A stretch of 64,000 nt of DNA, taken from the NCBI RefSeq assembly GCF_001662075.1, contig NZ_LYPL01000019.1:1-64000 (forward strand). Reading direction: 5' to 3'. Positions 44,171 to 53,203 of the stretch are shown here, piece after piece (position 1 is the stretch's first letter; each line of letters opens with the position of its first letter). Source of the DNA: Rhizobium bangladeshense. GTDB taxonomy: Bacteria > Pseudomonadota > Alphaproteobacteria > Rhizobiales > Rhizobiaceae. Under the pieces are notes generated by a model. The model ran no database searches. It saw only the letters and a program-made list of their open reading frames with translations, and was not told the origin of the DNA. Made by a program: the position numbers and the translations under genes.

Positions 44171-44740
44171 ATGACCAGCATCCCTAGCATCGAAGGCGAA
44201 GCAGGCGACGCGAGACCGAGTAATACGCGCGCAATTGAGCCGAGAACCTCCAGAAACCCGCTGCTCGTCGGTCTGCTGCTCATGCTCTTGCCTGTGAATG
44301 CTGGCGTTCTCATCTACACGGCCAAAAACTCAGCGGATGTTCGCGAGAGCCGCGAGACCATCGCCGCCCTTAAAAGGTCCATCGATGGCCTGAGGGGACA
44401 AATGGAAAAGCAGTCGGACAAGATCGCGGGCAACGCCAAGGCCGACGAACTCGCCGCTATCCGTCAGGAAATGGAAAGCCTGCAAAAGGCGGTACTTTCA
44501 ACGAATGAACGGATGCGCAACGACATAGGCGGTATGCGCATGGGGTCGGCTTTGGTCCTGAGCGCACCCGGCAAGGAACCAGCACAATTTTTCGCACCCC
44601 ACGCAGTGCCAGCTGAGACTCAAAATCCAGACAGCACTCTTGCGTCCATCCAAGCCGAGGGCATTGCAGTCAATAATCTGCCGCGTTACGAACGCACACT
44701 CTCGCCGGAAGGTCAGCTCATCCTTCGGAAGGCACGGTAG
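44171..44740 (+). CDS. Single-pass membrane protein with coiled coil, function unknown
   Basis: This 189-residue protein has a polar N-terminus, one transmembrane helix (about residues 29-48) and a heptad-like region (about 55-115, SRETIAALKRSIDGLRGQMEKQ onward) exposed on the other side, then a Pro/Ala-rich tail. ATG at 44171 has GGGGGA eight bases ahead; an ATG at 44135 is also open. I recognise no family. Its place at the end of the Tad operon suggests an accessory envelope role with the AAA+ ATPase. Confidence 0.65.
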   Translation: MTSIPSIEGEAGDARPSNTRAIEPRTSRNPLLVGLLLMLLPVNAGVLIYTAKNSADVRESRETIAALKRSIDGLRGQMEKQSDKIAGNAKADELAAIRQEMESLQKAVLSTNERMRNDIGGMRMGSALVLSAPGKEPAQFFAPHAVPAETQNPDSTLASIQAEGIAVNNLPRYERTLSPEGQLILRKAR

Positions 44741-44918
44741 ACTCCGGCTTCAGTGAAATCTCCAAAGCAATCGGTGATCGCCGCCCGCCGCCGATGCTCG
44801 AAATGCGGCAACGGCGTCCTTAAAGCTCTTTGTTTTTATGCATGTCTTTGTCCCGGAACCGCTGCACACTTCCGGGCGACATGTATTGGCTTGATGCAGA
44901 TTGCCAAATCGCCGAAGG

Positions 44919-45443
44919 CTATCCCCGCTGAGGGTGATTCACGCTGTTCTTCATCAATTCGAGATTACGGGCAGTGACTTCGTTCCCGGGATCAAGCTCG
45001 TAGGCTTTCAGGAAATACCGCCTAGCGGTGCGCAAGTCACCGCGTAAAAGGTGAGAATATCCGATATTGTTGTAGTAGACCGGGGTGTTGCCGATCATTC
45101 GCGAAAGCTGCTGGTAGGCGCGGTCGGACGTGTCGAAGCGGGCAACCATGTCGGCCGAGGCTGCCAAACCGAGCCAGGCGGCCGGATCCTCCGGAAAAAC
45201 GTCAACCGCTCGCTTGTAAATGGCGTAGGATTTTCCGTAGTTCTTTTCCTGAAACTGCAGTTTCCCGTTGGTTATCAACTCGTCGTTCTTGTAGAAGGCG
45301 ACGGCCGAGTCATCCTCAAGGGTCTTTGCACCATCGCCATAGGCAGCCAGACCATCAACGCCGGATGACTGGCAACCAGCCAAAATTGCTCCAGTCGCTA
45401 TCAAAAACGCAATGCATTTAGTTCCAGCTCTGATCTGCAACAT
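44919..45443 (-). CDS. tadD: TadD-like TPR lipoprotein
   Basis: The 174-residue protein has a lipobox ILAGC at about residues 20-24 and then about three TPR repeats (SYAIYKRAVDVFPEDPAAWLGLAAS; PVYYNNIGYSHLLRGDLRTARRYFLKAYELDPGNE). TadD proteins are outer-membrane-associated pilotin-like factors of the Tad system. GGGGGA precedes the ATG. It is encoded on the opposite strand and converges on the end of the pilus operon. Confidence 0.82.
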   Translation of the reverse strand: MLQIRAGTKCIAFLIATGAILAGCQSSGVDGLAAYGDGAKTLEDDSAVAFYKNDELITNGKLQFQEKNYGKSYAIYKRAVDVFPEDPAAWLGLAASADMVARFDTSDRAYQQLSRMIGNTPVYYNNIGYSHLLRGDLRTARRYFLKAYELDPGNEVTARNLELMKNSVNHPQRG

Positions 45444-45688
45444 TCAACTTGATCCCCCATCAGACATTCTTTACCTGAGATTCGGATGCGCTCACCGAAA
45501 ATCATCGTAAAAAAAAGCTAACAACTCCAGAATTTGAGCAAATAGTCGCAAAAAAACGACAGATGCGGTCTTCGCCGGAACGCGTAAAGGTGATACACGC
45601 CAACTATCCAAAGTTGGTATCACGTGCCCGGTGATTCTCAGAGTAGAAAATTAATCCACGTCGCCTACCCTTTTCGTCAGGTCAGAGG

Positions 45689-46204
45689 ATGGTACGCCCT
45701 ATGCGGATCGCTATTTTCACGATGATGCGACTTGGGCCATCCCTGGCTTACGCGACAGCATCGATCTTCGTTCTCAGCATGCTGCTCTTGGAAAGCTTCC
45801 CCTCAAGCGCCTCCGCCTGGTGGCTGCATATGACTATTCTTCCTGTCATGCGCGAGCCGATCTATCTGCTTTTGGCGGTACCGGGCATTGGAATTTGGAG
45901 CGCCATGGCCCTGCTGACACTTGCAGCGATTTTCGGGATTCGAGTGGCCTTGCAGCCGCAGCGACACCACCGGTCTGGATTCATCCATGCCCATATCGCG
46001 CTGATCGCAACCGGTCTGACCATGGGGCGGGCAGCAGTTGCGCAGGCCGGCCTTTCGGATTTTACGCTGCCTCAATTTCAGCGGGGCGACTGGTCGTTCC
46101 TGCCGCTATCCTCCTCACCGCTCGGGACCTTCCTTTTTATATCCGTGTTTTCGGCCTGCATCTGCTGCCATGTGAGAATCATCAAGCGCACAATGTCCGC
46201 CTGA
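45689..46204 (+). CDS. Integral membrane protein, function unknown
   Basis: The 171-residue protein has four hydrophobic segments (about residues 17-36, 55-85, 100-118 and 140-160) and no motif I recognise. Starts at 45689 and 45701 are both open; neither has a clear ribosome site. Codon use is like the flanking genes. It lies alone between the pilus locus and the nfeD-slipin pair. Prediction as a real gene rests on length and membrane pattern. Confidence 0.5.
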   Translation: MVRPMRIAIFTMMRLGPSLAYATASIFVLSMLLLESFPSSASAWWLHMTILPVMREPIYLLLAVPGIGIWSAMALLTLAAIFGIRVALQPQRHHRSGFIHAHIALIATGLTMGRAAVAQAGLSDFTLPQFQRGDWSFLPLSSSPLGTFLFISVFSACICCHVRIIKRTMSA

Positions 46205-46276
46205 TAGAAAGGGGTCGAACCGACCCGGCTCGATAACAATCGGTAGAGTCTCGGCGTTCTTCTCTTATTCGTAAGC

Positions 46277-47728
46277 ATGAGACGCCTCTTTCTTTTTCTT
46301 TGTAATTTCCGACATATATTAAATATCATGTACGTTCCGCAGATTGTCACGCGGGGATTAAGGTGTTGGCGATGGCAACCGCCAATCTTCACTTTGTTGT
46401 TTTTGCTGCTCTCAGCATGGGGCTTCGTCGCACCTTCGGCGTCTGACCGCGCGTCCGTCGTTCTCAAGGTAACCGGCGCCATTGGGCCCGCAATAGCCGA
46501 CTACGTAAAACGAGGCATTCAGCGTGCTGGCGAACGTGGAGCGGTCATGGTCATTCTGCAAATGGACACACCAGGTGGCCTTGACAGCTCCATGCGTGAA
46601 ATCATTCGCGCGATCCTTGCCTCGCCGGTGCCTGTCGCGAGCTTCGTCGCGCCAAGCGGGGCACGGGCTGCCAGCGCCGGCACCTATATTCTCTACGCAA
46701 GCCACATTGCGGTAATGGCACCCGGGACCAATTTAGGTGCGGCGACACCAATCGCGCTCGGCGTAAAGCCTTTTGGCGATAAGGAACCCGAAAAGAAGCC
46801 GAGCGAACCTGGTGGCAAGCAACCAGAAGCGCCCCGCAATGCCCTCGAAGCAAAAGCCGTTAACGACGCAGTCGCTTACATTCGCGGGCTGGCGGAATTG
46901 CGCAATCGCAACGCCGACTGGGCAGAGCGTGCCGTCCGCGAAGCTGCGAGCCTTTCATCCACTGCGGCAGTGCGCGAACATGCCATCGATTTCACGGCAG
47001 TTGACGTCAACGATCTCCTTGCAAAGGCACAGGGGCGCATGGTGCGGGTCGGTCAAACGGAGGTCCGGCTCGATACCGCCGGTCTGGCCGTGCAGGAATT
47101 CGAGCCCGACTGGCGCACGCGCCTGCTTTCCGTCATTACCGATCCGAACATCGCAATCATCCTGATGATGGTCGGCATCTACGGCCTGATCTTCGAATTT
47201 CTCGCACCTGGCACAATGCTTCCTGGTACGATCGGCGGCATCTGTCTCCTGCTTGGTCTCTATGCCCTGGCATTGCTGCCGGTAAGTTTTGCCGGGCTTG
47301 GGCTTGTTCTTCTCGGCGTGGGATTGACTGTGGCTGAGGCGCATTCGCCAAGCTTCGGCGCCTTCGGCATTGGCGGCGGGATGGCTGTGATCCTCGGAGC
47401 AACCATTTTGTTTGATACCGATATACCAGGTCTGGAAGTGTCACGCCCCCTGCTGGGCGCAATTGCAGTCGCGATTCTTGCCTTTAGCCTTGTCGTCGCT
47501 CGTCTGGCATTCACCTCGCGCTTGCACCGGGTTGCCACCGGTGCGGAGGGGATGATCGGCATTTCCGGTAAAGTCGAGAGTTGGACGGGGCTCACGGGGT
47601 ACGTCATTGCGCATGGCGAACGCTGGAAGGCGGTTTCCGCCGAACCCCTTGTTGCTGGTGACCCTGTCAGCGTGACCGGCCGCAACGGGCTGGCGCTCGA
47701 GGTCGCCAGGCGTCCTAACGACACTTGA
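46277..47728 (+). CDS. NfeD-type membrane serine protease (NfeD1b, long form)
   Basis: The product of up to 483 residues has an N-terminal signal/anchor (about residues 35-55), a ClpP-like serine protease domain (VILQMDTPGGLDSSMREII, then ASAGTYI containing the nucleophile serine, and a lysine in ALEAKAVND), a four-helix membrane region (about 280-390) and a C-terminal OB-fold NfeD domain. Such proteases act with stomatin/slipin partners, and the next gene encodes one 28 bases downstream. Nodulation-efficiency genes gave the family its name. ATG codons at 46277 and 46328 are both plausible; neither has a good ribosome site. Confidence 0.85.
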   Translation: MRRLFLFLCNFRHILNIMYVPQIVTRGLRCWRWQPPIFTLLFLLLSAWGFVAPSASDRASVVLKVTGAIGPAIADYVKRGIQRAGERGAVMVILQMDTPGGLDSSMREIIRAILASPVPVASFVAPSGARAASAGTYILYASHIAVMAPGTNLGAATPIALGVKPFGDKEPEKKPSEPGGKQPEAPRNALEAKAVNDAVAYIRGLAELRNRNADWAERAVREAASLSSTAAVREHAIDFTAVDVNDLLAKAQGRMVRVGQTEVRLDTAGLAVQEFEPDWRTRLLSVITDPNIAIILMMVGIYGLIFEFLAPGTMLPGTIGGICLLLGLYALALLPVSFAGLGLVLLGVGLTVAEAHSPSFGAFGIGGGMAVILGATILFDTDIPGLEVSRPLLGAIAVAILAFSLVVARLAFTSRLHRVATGAEGMIGISGKVESWTGLTGYVIAHGERWKAVSAEPLVAGDPVSVTGRNGLALEVARRPNDT

Positions 47729-47756
47729 CGGTACTCAGGCAGCAGGAGGAGAAGTC

Positions 47757-48518
47757 ATGGATATGTTTGCAGATCTTGCCTTCTATTTGGTGGCCATAGT
47801 CATCTTGGTTGCCATCCTCGCATCCGCAGTCAAGATCCTGAGGGAATATGAACGCGGCGTCGTGTTCACACTTGGCCGCTTTACCGGAGTCAAGGGACCG
47901 GGCTTGATTCTGCTCGTCCCCTATGTCCAGCAGATGATCCGCGTCGACCTGCGCACGCGCGTATTGGATGTCCCAAGCCAGGACGTCATCTCACATGACA
48001 ATGTCTCGGTTCGTGTCAGCGCGGTGATCTATTTCAGGGTCATTGACCCCGAGAAGTCGACAATACAGGTCGAGGATTTCATGATGGCAACAAGCCAGCT
48101 TGCCCAGACGACGTTGCGCTCCGTGCTCGGCAAGCACGACCTCGATGAAATGCTGGCAGAACGTGACAGGCTCAACTCGGATATTCAGGAAATCCTGGAC
48201 ACTCAGACGGATGCTTGGGGAATTAAAGTAGCCACTGTCGAGATCAAACATGTGGACATCAACGAGTCGATGATTCGTGCGATTGCCCGCCAAGCGGAAG
48301 CCGAACGCGAACGCCGGGCAAAGGTCATCAATGCCGAGGGTGAACAGCAAGCTGCAGCGAAGCTACTGGAAGCGGCCGAAATTCTGGCCAGGCAGCCGGA
48401 GGCGATGCAACTTCGTTACTTGAGCACTTTGAACGTCATCGCCAGCGAGAAGACCTCGACGATTTTATTTCCCTTCCCGATGGAGTTGGGCAATCTGATG
48501 GCCATTAAGCCGAAGTGA
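47757..48518 (+). CDS. Slipin/stomatin-like SPFH (band 7) protein
   Basis: The 253-residue protein has an N-terminal hairpin membrane segment, then the SPFH domain starting YERGVVFTLGRFTGVKGPG with VPSQDVISHDNVSVRVSAVIYFRV, and a C-terminal coiled coil (AEAERERRAKVINAEGEQQAA). Slipins oligomerise in membranes and are substrates or regulators of the paired NfeD protease. The ribosome site is AGGAGGAG, seven bases before the ATG. Confidence 0.9.
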   Translation: MDMFADLAFYLVAIVILVAILASAVKILREYERGVVFTLGRFTGVKGPGLILLVPYVQQMIRVDLRTRVLDVPSQDVISHDNVSVRVSAVIYFRVIDPEKSTIQVEDFMMATSQLAQTTLRSVLGKHDLDEMLAERDRLNSDIQEILDTQTDAWGIKVATVEIKHVDINESMIRAIARQAEAERERRAKVINAEGEQQAAAKLLEAAEILARQPEAMQLRYLSTLNVIASEKTSTILFPFPMELGNLMAIKPK

Positions 48519-48622
48519 TAATGCCGACACCGGGTGCAAGGGCAATGGCGAGACTGCGCAGAAATTTCATGGATTAGCCCCAAAAGGGAAGAAAATCTGA
48601 CGGAGAATGAACAACGGACGAC

Positions 48623-48921
48623 TCACGCAGCGACCTTGGTCAACCGGTTCAGTGCGAAGCCGGCGAAGTATTCACCCCACGCCGCTTGCATGAAAACGCC
48701 GCATGGCGGAACCCTGCATATGCTTGCCCCACTGCTGTTCGCTTGCCCAGCTCTCGACAAAGATGCGAACGCGTCCATCATCGAGCGACTGAGCTCGTAA
48801 CGAGACAGCCGTCCTCAACCAGAGTCTCTGCGGCGAGCTTTTCCTGTGCAGCACCGAGGACCGCCTCTTAACCGGGCTTTGCAGTGGCGATGGCGATGAT
48901 GGTCAAAGGTACATTCGACAT
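48623..48921 (-). pseudogene. Decayed antibiotic-biosynthesis-monooxygenase (ABM/YgiN-like) gene
   Basis: Read on the minus strand from ATG 48921 the frame gives LTIIAIATAKPG, then an in-frame TAA at codon 18, then EAVLGAAQEKLAAETLVEDGC, a frameshift, SLDDGRVRIFVESWASEQQW and HMQGSAMRRFHASG, another shift, and GEYFAGFALNRLTKVA before TGA at 48623. Together these reconstruct a complete ABM-fold quinol-monooxygenase-like protein of about 98 residues, with one stop and two frameshifts. It lies 14 bases after an SDR gene, as if it was once cotranscribed. Confidence 0.8.
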
Positions 48922-48935
48922 GGAGAAAGCCTCGC

Positions 48936-49727
48936 TCAGGCGATGGTATTGACGAGACCGCCTTCGGCGCGCAGAGCCGCACCGTTCGTGGCGGATGAAC
49001 GGGGGCTGGCGAGATAGGCGACGAGATTTGCCACTTCTTCCGCTGCCACCATGCGCTGCAGGATAGAAGCCGAGCGAGCCGTGGCAAAGAATTCGGCCTC
49101 GATCTGCCCTATTGGTGCGGACGGGTCGCTTGCCTGACTGCGCAGGAAGGTCTCGATGCCTTCCGACCGGGTCGGGCCCGGCAACACCGAATTGACCGTG
49201 ACATTCGTGCCGCGGGTCAACTGGGCCAATCCACGCGAGATCGATAGCTGAGCTGTCTTGGTGGTCGCGTAGTGGATCATATCCTGGGGAATGGCGAGAC
49301 CCGATTCACTGGAAATGAAAATAATGCGGCCCCAGTTTCGTTCCAGCATACCTGGGAGATAGGTTCGTGACAGGCGCACGCCGCTCATGACATTGACGTC
49401 GAACAGGTGGCTCCAGTCGGCGTCTGATATTTCCCCGAACGCCTTGCTCTCGTAGATGCCGAGATTATTGACGAGAATATCAACCGAAGGTTCGGCCTTG
49501 GCGATGATCGCGGCGCCCTCAGCGCTTGCAGCGTCTGCCAGAACTCCCGTGACGTCCGATCCACCCGACGCTCCGACGGCAGCGATCGCGCTGTCGAGCT
49601 TCGCGCGGTCCCGTCCTGTGACGATGACGCGCGCCCCTTCCACCGCAAGCGTGCGGGCGATTTCGAGGCCGATGCCAGCGGTGGCGCCGGTAACAAGGGC
49701 GGTCCTGCCGGTGAGTTGCAGATCCAT
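48936..49727 (-). CDS. Short-chain dehydrogenase/reductase
   Basis: The 263-residue enzyme has a classical SDR layout: TGATAGIG cofactor loop (NAD(P)), LVNNLGIYE, and the catalytic YATTK. It is likely a cytoplasmic oxidoreductase; substrate unknown. The ATG at 49727 has GGAG eight bases ahead; the open frame extends to 49775. A LysR gene starts divergently 97 bases away and probably controls it. Confidence 0.88.
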   Translation of the reverse strand: MDLQLTGRTALVTGATAGIGLEIARTLAVEGARVIVTGRDRAKLDSAIAAVGASGGSDVTGVLADAASAEGAAIIAKAEPSVDILVNNLGIYESKAFGEISDADWSHLFDVNVMSGVRLSRTYLPGMLERNWGRIIFISSESGLAIPQDMIHYATTKTAQLSISRGLAQLTRGTNVTVNSVLPGPTRSEGIETFLRSQASDPSAPIGQIEAEFFATARSASILQRMVAAEEVANLVAYLASPRSSATNGAALRAEGGLVNTIA

Positions 49728-49824
49728 GTTGTGTCTCCAGATTGTTGTCGGAAACAATCTATGAATTACGAGCACTAGGCACTATTGCCAATTGAAGACA
49801 TGCACCTGTGAACGAGGATCATCA

Positions 49825-50745
49825 ATGCCCCGTATTCTGATGGAGCGCTCCGGTGAGATGGAAGTGTTTGCTCGCGTTGTACAAGACGGTGGCTTCTCAG
49901 CCGCCGCCCGCAATCTCGACATCACCCCATCGGCGGTCAGCAAACTGATTGCACGCCTGGAAACGAGGCTTGGTACCCGCCTTCTGCTACGGACGACCCG
50001 CGCTCTGACACTGACGGAGGAGGGCGAGGCCTATTACCATTCGGCACTGAGGATTCTGCAGGAGTTGAATGATGCGGATCAGGAGGCGGCTGGAGGAGCG
50101 GTTCGTGGACGGCTGAGAATCAACACGACAATACCCTTCGGAACCATGTTCGTCGCACCGGCTATTCCGGATTTCATTGCGCGCAATCCCGATTTGATCG
50201 TCGATCTCAGCTTCACCGACGGCATTGTCGATCTGGTTGCGGAAAAGACCGACGTCGCCATCCGCATGGGCAACCTGCCGGACAGTGGTCTGATCGCCCG
50301 CAAGCTCGGGCAGAGCCGGCGTGTGGTCTGTGCGTCACCCGACTACCTGGCGCGCCGGGGTTCACCACAAGCACCTGCGGATCTCGAACAGCACGACTGC
50401 CTAACATTCAATTTCCGGCGTGCAAGGCCGTCCTGGCCCTTTCATGTCGGCGGCCAGGACGTCGCGCAACCTGTCAAGGGCAACATCGTCGTGAACAACG
50501 GCGAGACGATGAAACAATTGGCGCTGGCTGGTGCCGGAATTGCAAGGGTCGGTCTGTTTCATGTGGCCGATGAGATTGCGACGGGACGGCTCGTTGCACT
50601 GCTCGAAGAGCATAATCCGGGGGATCTGGAACTGATTCACGCCGTTTACGTCGGTGGCGGCCCCTTGCCACACCGTGTTCGAGCCTTCATTGAGTATATG
50701 GTCGTCACCTTGGGTGAAGCACCCCTCTTGCGAGGGAATTCCTAG
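49825..50745 (+). CDS. LysR-type transcriptional regulator
   Basis: The 306-residue regulator has the winged helix FARVVQDGGFSAAARNLDITPSAVSKLIARLE followed by RTTRALTLTEEGEAYY and an effector domain. The start at 49825 has GAGG seven bases ahead; the frame is open upstream to 49792. It is divergent from the SDR gene. Target inferred from that arrangement. Confidence 0.88.
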   Translation: MPRILMERSGEMEVFARVVQDGGFSAAARNLDITPSAVSKLIARLETRLGTRLLLRTTRALTLTEEGEAYYHSALRILQELNDADQEAAGGAVRGRLRINTTIPFGTMFVAPAIPDFIARNPDLIVDLSFTDGIVDLVAEKTDVAIRMGNLPDSGLIARKLGQSRRVVCASPDYLARRGSPQAPADLEQHDCLTFNFRRARPSWPFHVGGQDVAQPVKGNIVVNNGETMKQLALAGAGIARVGLFHVADEIATGRLVALLEEHNPGDLELIHAVYVGGGPLPHRVRAFIEYMVVTLGEAPLLRGNS

Positions 50746-50768
50746 CCGGAGCAACGGAAAGAAAACGG

Positions 50769-51662
50769 TCACAAATCTGCTGCGGAAAACAATTCGACGA
50801 CCCAGTCGAGAAAGACGCGCACCCGCGGTGAAAGCTGGCGGTTCTGCGGGTAGAGCGCGGTAAGTGGCGTCGGCGGGGGAAGAAAGTCGCCAAGGACCTC
50901 GACCAGCGTCCCGTCGTCCAGATCCCGCTGCAGTCGGTAACGCGGTGCCTGAATGAGGCCGAAGCCGAGGCGGGCCAGATCAGTCATGGTGTCGGAGTTG
51001 TTGACCGTTAGCCGGCACGGCAAGGTTACGAAGCGGACAGTGCTGCCGACGGTGAACTCGAGCGGCATGATCTGCCCGGTGCGGGACGATATGAAACCAA
51101 CGGCGCGATGCCCCTCCATCGCGTCTGGGGAGTGTGGCACTCCGTGCCTCGCTATATAAGCTGGGCTGGCACAAGTGATTTCAGCAATCATCCCGAGGCG
51201 ACGCATGATCAGGCCGCTATCAGCAATCTCTCCGGCGCGGATGACGCAGTCGATACCCTCCCTGACCAGATCTACCAGCCGGTCGCCCTGCCCGATCTGC
51301 AGGTCGAGCAGAGGATAACGATCGAGGAATTCATTGAGCCGCGGCAACAGGAATGTGCGCGTCAGCAAGGGATGGGCGTCGACACGCAGCAGGCCGCGCG
51401 GTTGCATGTCACGGAACACGTTTTCCGCCTCGTCCACCTCCGCGAGGATCGCGACACATCGCCTGTAGAAGGCCGCGCCATCCAGTGTCGGCGCGACATG
51501 CCGGGTCGTTCGCTCGAGAAGGCGAACACCGAGATCGTCTTCCAACCGCTTGATTGCCTCGGTGGCCGTGGAACGGGCAAGCCCAAGGTCGGACGCCGCC
51601 GCGGCGAAGCTACGCCGCTCGACGATCCGGATGAAGAGCTGCATGCGGTCAAACCGGTCCAT
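50769..51662 (-). CDS. LysR-type transcriptional regulator
   Basis: The 297-residue regulator has FIRIVERRSFAAAASDLGLARSTATEAIKRLEDDLG in its winged helix and RTTRHVAPTLDG after it, then the effector domain. It is head-to-head with a FabG-like SDR gene (102 bases), the usual arrangement of an activator with its target. It converges on the preceding LysR gene. Confidence 0.88.
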   Translation of the reverse strand: MDRFDRMQLFIRIVERRSFAAAASDLGLARSTATEAIKRLEDDLGVRLLERTTRHVAPTLDGAAFYRRCVAILAEVDEAENVFRDMQPRGLLRVDAHPLLTRTFLLPRLNEFLDRYPLLDLQIGQGDRLVDLVREGIDCVIRAGEIADSGLIMRRLGMIAEITCASPAYIARHGVPHSPDAMEGHRAVGFISSRTGQIMPLEFTVGSTVRFVTLPCRLTVNNSDTMTDLARLGFGLIQAPRYRLQRDLDDGTLVEVLGDFLPPPTPLTALYPQNRQLSPRVRVFLDWVVELFSAADL

Positions 51663-51764
51663 GTACGTTATTCACCACAGCCGAATTCTGTTGTCAAATA
51701 TGGTAGATTGTTCTTCCGAGACATCGACAATATCTCCAGTTCCGTCAAATAGGAGAAAGGTGCC

Positions 51765-52505
51765 ATGACCATCAAAGGACAGCGCGTCGCTATCGTCACC
51801 GGCGCATCGAAAGGCATCGGCCGGGCCATTGCGCTTCGGCTGGCGAAAGACGGCATCGCCGTCGTGGTGAATTACGCAAGCGGCCGTCAGGCGGCTGATG
51901 CTGTTGTCGCAGACATTGAATTGAGCGGCGGCAAGGCTCTCGCGGTGCAGGCTGACATAAGCGGTCCGGCCGCGGCCGCCGATCTGTTCACCGCGGCCGA
52001 AGAGCGCTTCGGCGGGGCCGACATCCTGGTCAACAATGCCGGCATCATAAAGCTGGCTCCGATTGCCGATATGGACGACGCGAGTTTCGAGCAGCAGATC
52101 GCCATCAACCTCACAGGGACATTCCGTGCCGTGCGCGAAGCAGCCCGTCGGCTCCGTGATGGTGGGCGCATCATCAATTTCTCTTCCAGCGTCGTCGGCG
52201 CATACGGGGCGACTTATGGTGTCTATGCCGCAAGCAAGGCGGCCGTCGAGGCGATCACGCACGTCGCCTCGAAGGAACTCGGCCCGCGCGGCATTACAGT
52301 CAATGCGGTGGCGCCCGGTCCCGTCGAGACCGAACTGTTCATGTCCGGCAAGCCCGACGAACTCGTGCAGAGAATCGTCGCTACCATTCCGCTGGGACGC
52401 TTGGGCCAACCGGATGACATTGCCTCGGTCGTTTCCTTCCTCGCCGGCCCGGAAGGCGGCTGGGTGAACGGTCAGGTGCTACGCGCCAATGGCGGCATGA
52501 TCTGA
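51765..52505 (+). CDS. FabG-like short-chain dehydrogenase/reductase
   Basis: The 246-residue enzyme shows TGASKGIGRAIALRLA, LVNNAGI, INFSSS and the catalytic YAASKAAVE, plus the C-terminal GWVNGQVLRANGG typical of 3-oxoacyl-ACP-reductase-like SDRs. It probably uses NADP(H). Outside a fatty-acid cluster and beside a tautomerase, it is more likely a detoxification ketoreductase. The ribosome site AGGAGAAAGGTGCC is strong. Confidence 0.9.
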   Translation: MTIKGQRVAIVTGASKGIGRAIALRLAKDGIAVVVNYASGRQAADAVVADIELSGGKALAVQADISGPAAAADLFTAAEERFGGADILVNNAGIIKLAPIADMDDASFEQQIAINLTGTFRAVREAARRLRDGGRIINFSSSVVGAYGATYGVYAASKAAVEAITHVASKELGPRGITVNAVAPGPVETELFMSGKPDELVQRIVATIPLGRLGQPDDIASVVSFLAGPEGGWVNGQVLRANGGMI

Positions 52506-52532
52506 AGCAGAACCCCAAGAAAGGAGAGTCCT

Positions 52533-52751
52533 ATGCCATTCGTTAACATAAAGACGCCGGAGGGCGCGCTCAGCCGCTCCCAGAAGGAAGAAATCGTGCA
52601 CCGCGCCACCGACATGCTGGTGGAGTATTTCTCCGAGGCGGCACGGCCACACACAATGGTATTGATCGAGGAAGTGAATGACGGCGGATACGGGCGTGCG
52701 GACGAGATTTTCATCTTTCCAGATGCCTATCGCGCGAATGAAGACAGTTGA
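52533..52751 (+). CDS. 4-oxalocrotonate-tautomerase-like small protein
   Basis: The 72-residue protein begins MPFVNIKTPEG, exposing the catalytic proline after Met removal as in 4-oxalocrotonate tautomerase family enzymes of about 62-75 residues. A region VLIEEVNDGGYGRADE corresponds to the conserved second half. It is 27 bases after the SDR gene with AAAGGAGAG as ribosome site, so the two form a small operon. Confidence 0.88.
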   Translation: MPFVNIKTPEGALSRSQKEEIVHRATDMLVEYFSEAARPHTMVLIEEVNDGGYGRADEIFIFPDAYRANEDS

Positions 52752-52770
52752 TTCCGAGAGTGGTCGGAAG

Positions 52771-52793
52771 CTGGTGCGGAGCTTCCGCACCAG
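52771..52793. terminator. Hairpin 20 bases after the tautomerase gene
   Basis: CTGGTGCGGA pairs perfectly with TCCGCACCAG across a three-base loop (GCT). No thymine run follows, so it may be a pause/stabiliser hairpin or a terminator lacking the standard tail. Confidence 0.5.
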
Positions 52794-53203
52794 TTCGCCC
52801 AACCAGGGCAGAGGGTGCCGGTCAGAAGATGCGAGGAGCATGACCTGCCTGCCGGACATGTTCCTGGGGGACCGGAACTCAAGGCGCCTCATCCAATCTC
52901 CGGCGAAGCAGATTCGCGGTGGGAGGCGCGTTCTGGGCAAGAGCGATCCAGCACTTGAGGACGAGACTAGGTAGCGTCCGGTCGATGAGCCGATGTCGGC
53001 GCGCCGAGGCATGCGGAATATGAGCAATGAACTCGCAGGACAGGCGGAACGCGCCGTCGGGAGGAGAACACCAGGACCGAGCTCAGCGAGCGCAGTCCTG
53101 GCTGGTGTACCTACGGGCAAACTGAACAACCGGCATCCCGTCAGGAGCGCTCCCATGCCGCCTAGTTCGAACGGCTGGAACCATAGCGGCGTCTGGGACT
53201 CGG
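52794..53203. other. Intergenic region, likely degenerate, no gene named
   Basis: About 410 bases of GC-rich DNA between the tautomerase hairpin and an SDR stop. Frames on both strands have gene-like GC but no family motif; a long minus-strand frame through here also runs through the tautomerase gene and is not credible. May be decayed coding DNA. Confidence 0.35.

Noticed and set aside
44753..44977. Small plus-strand frame with a CxxC near the end of the Tad locus
   Set aside because: Overlaps the tadD-like gene and lacks a ribosome site and conserved context.
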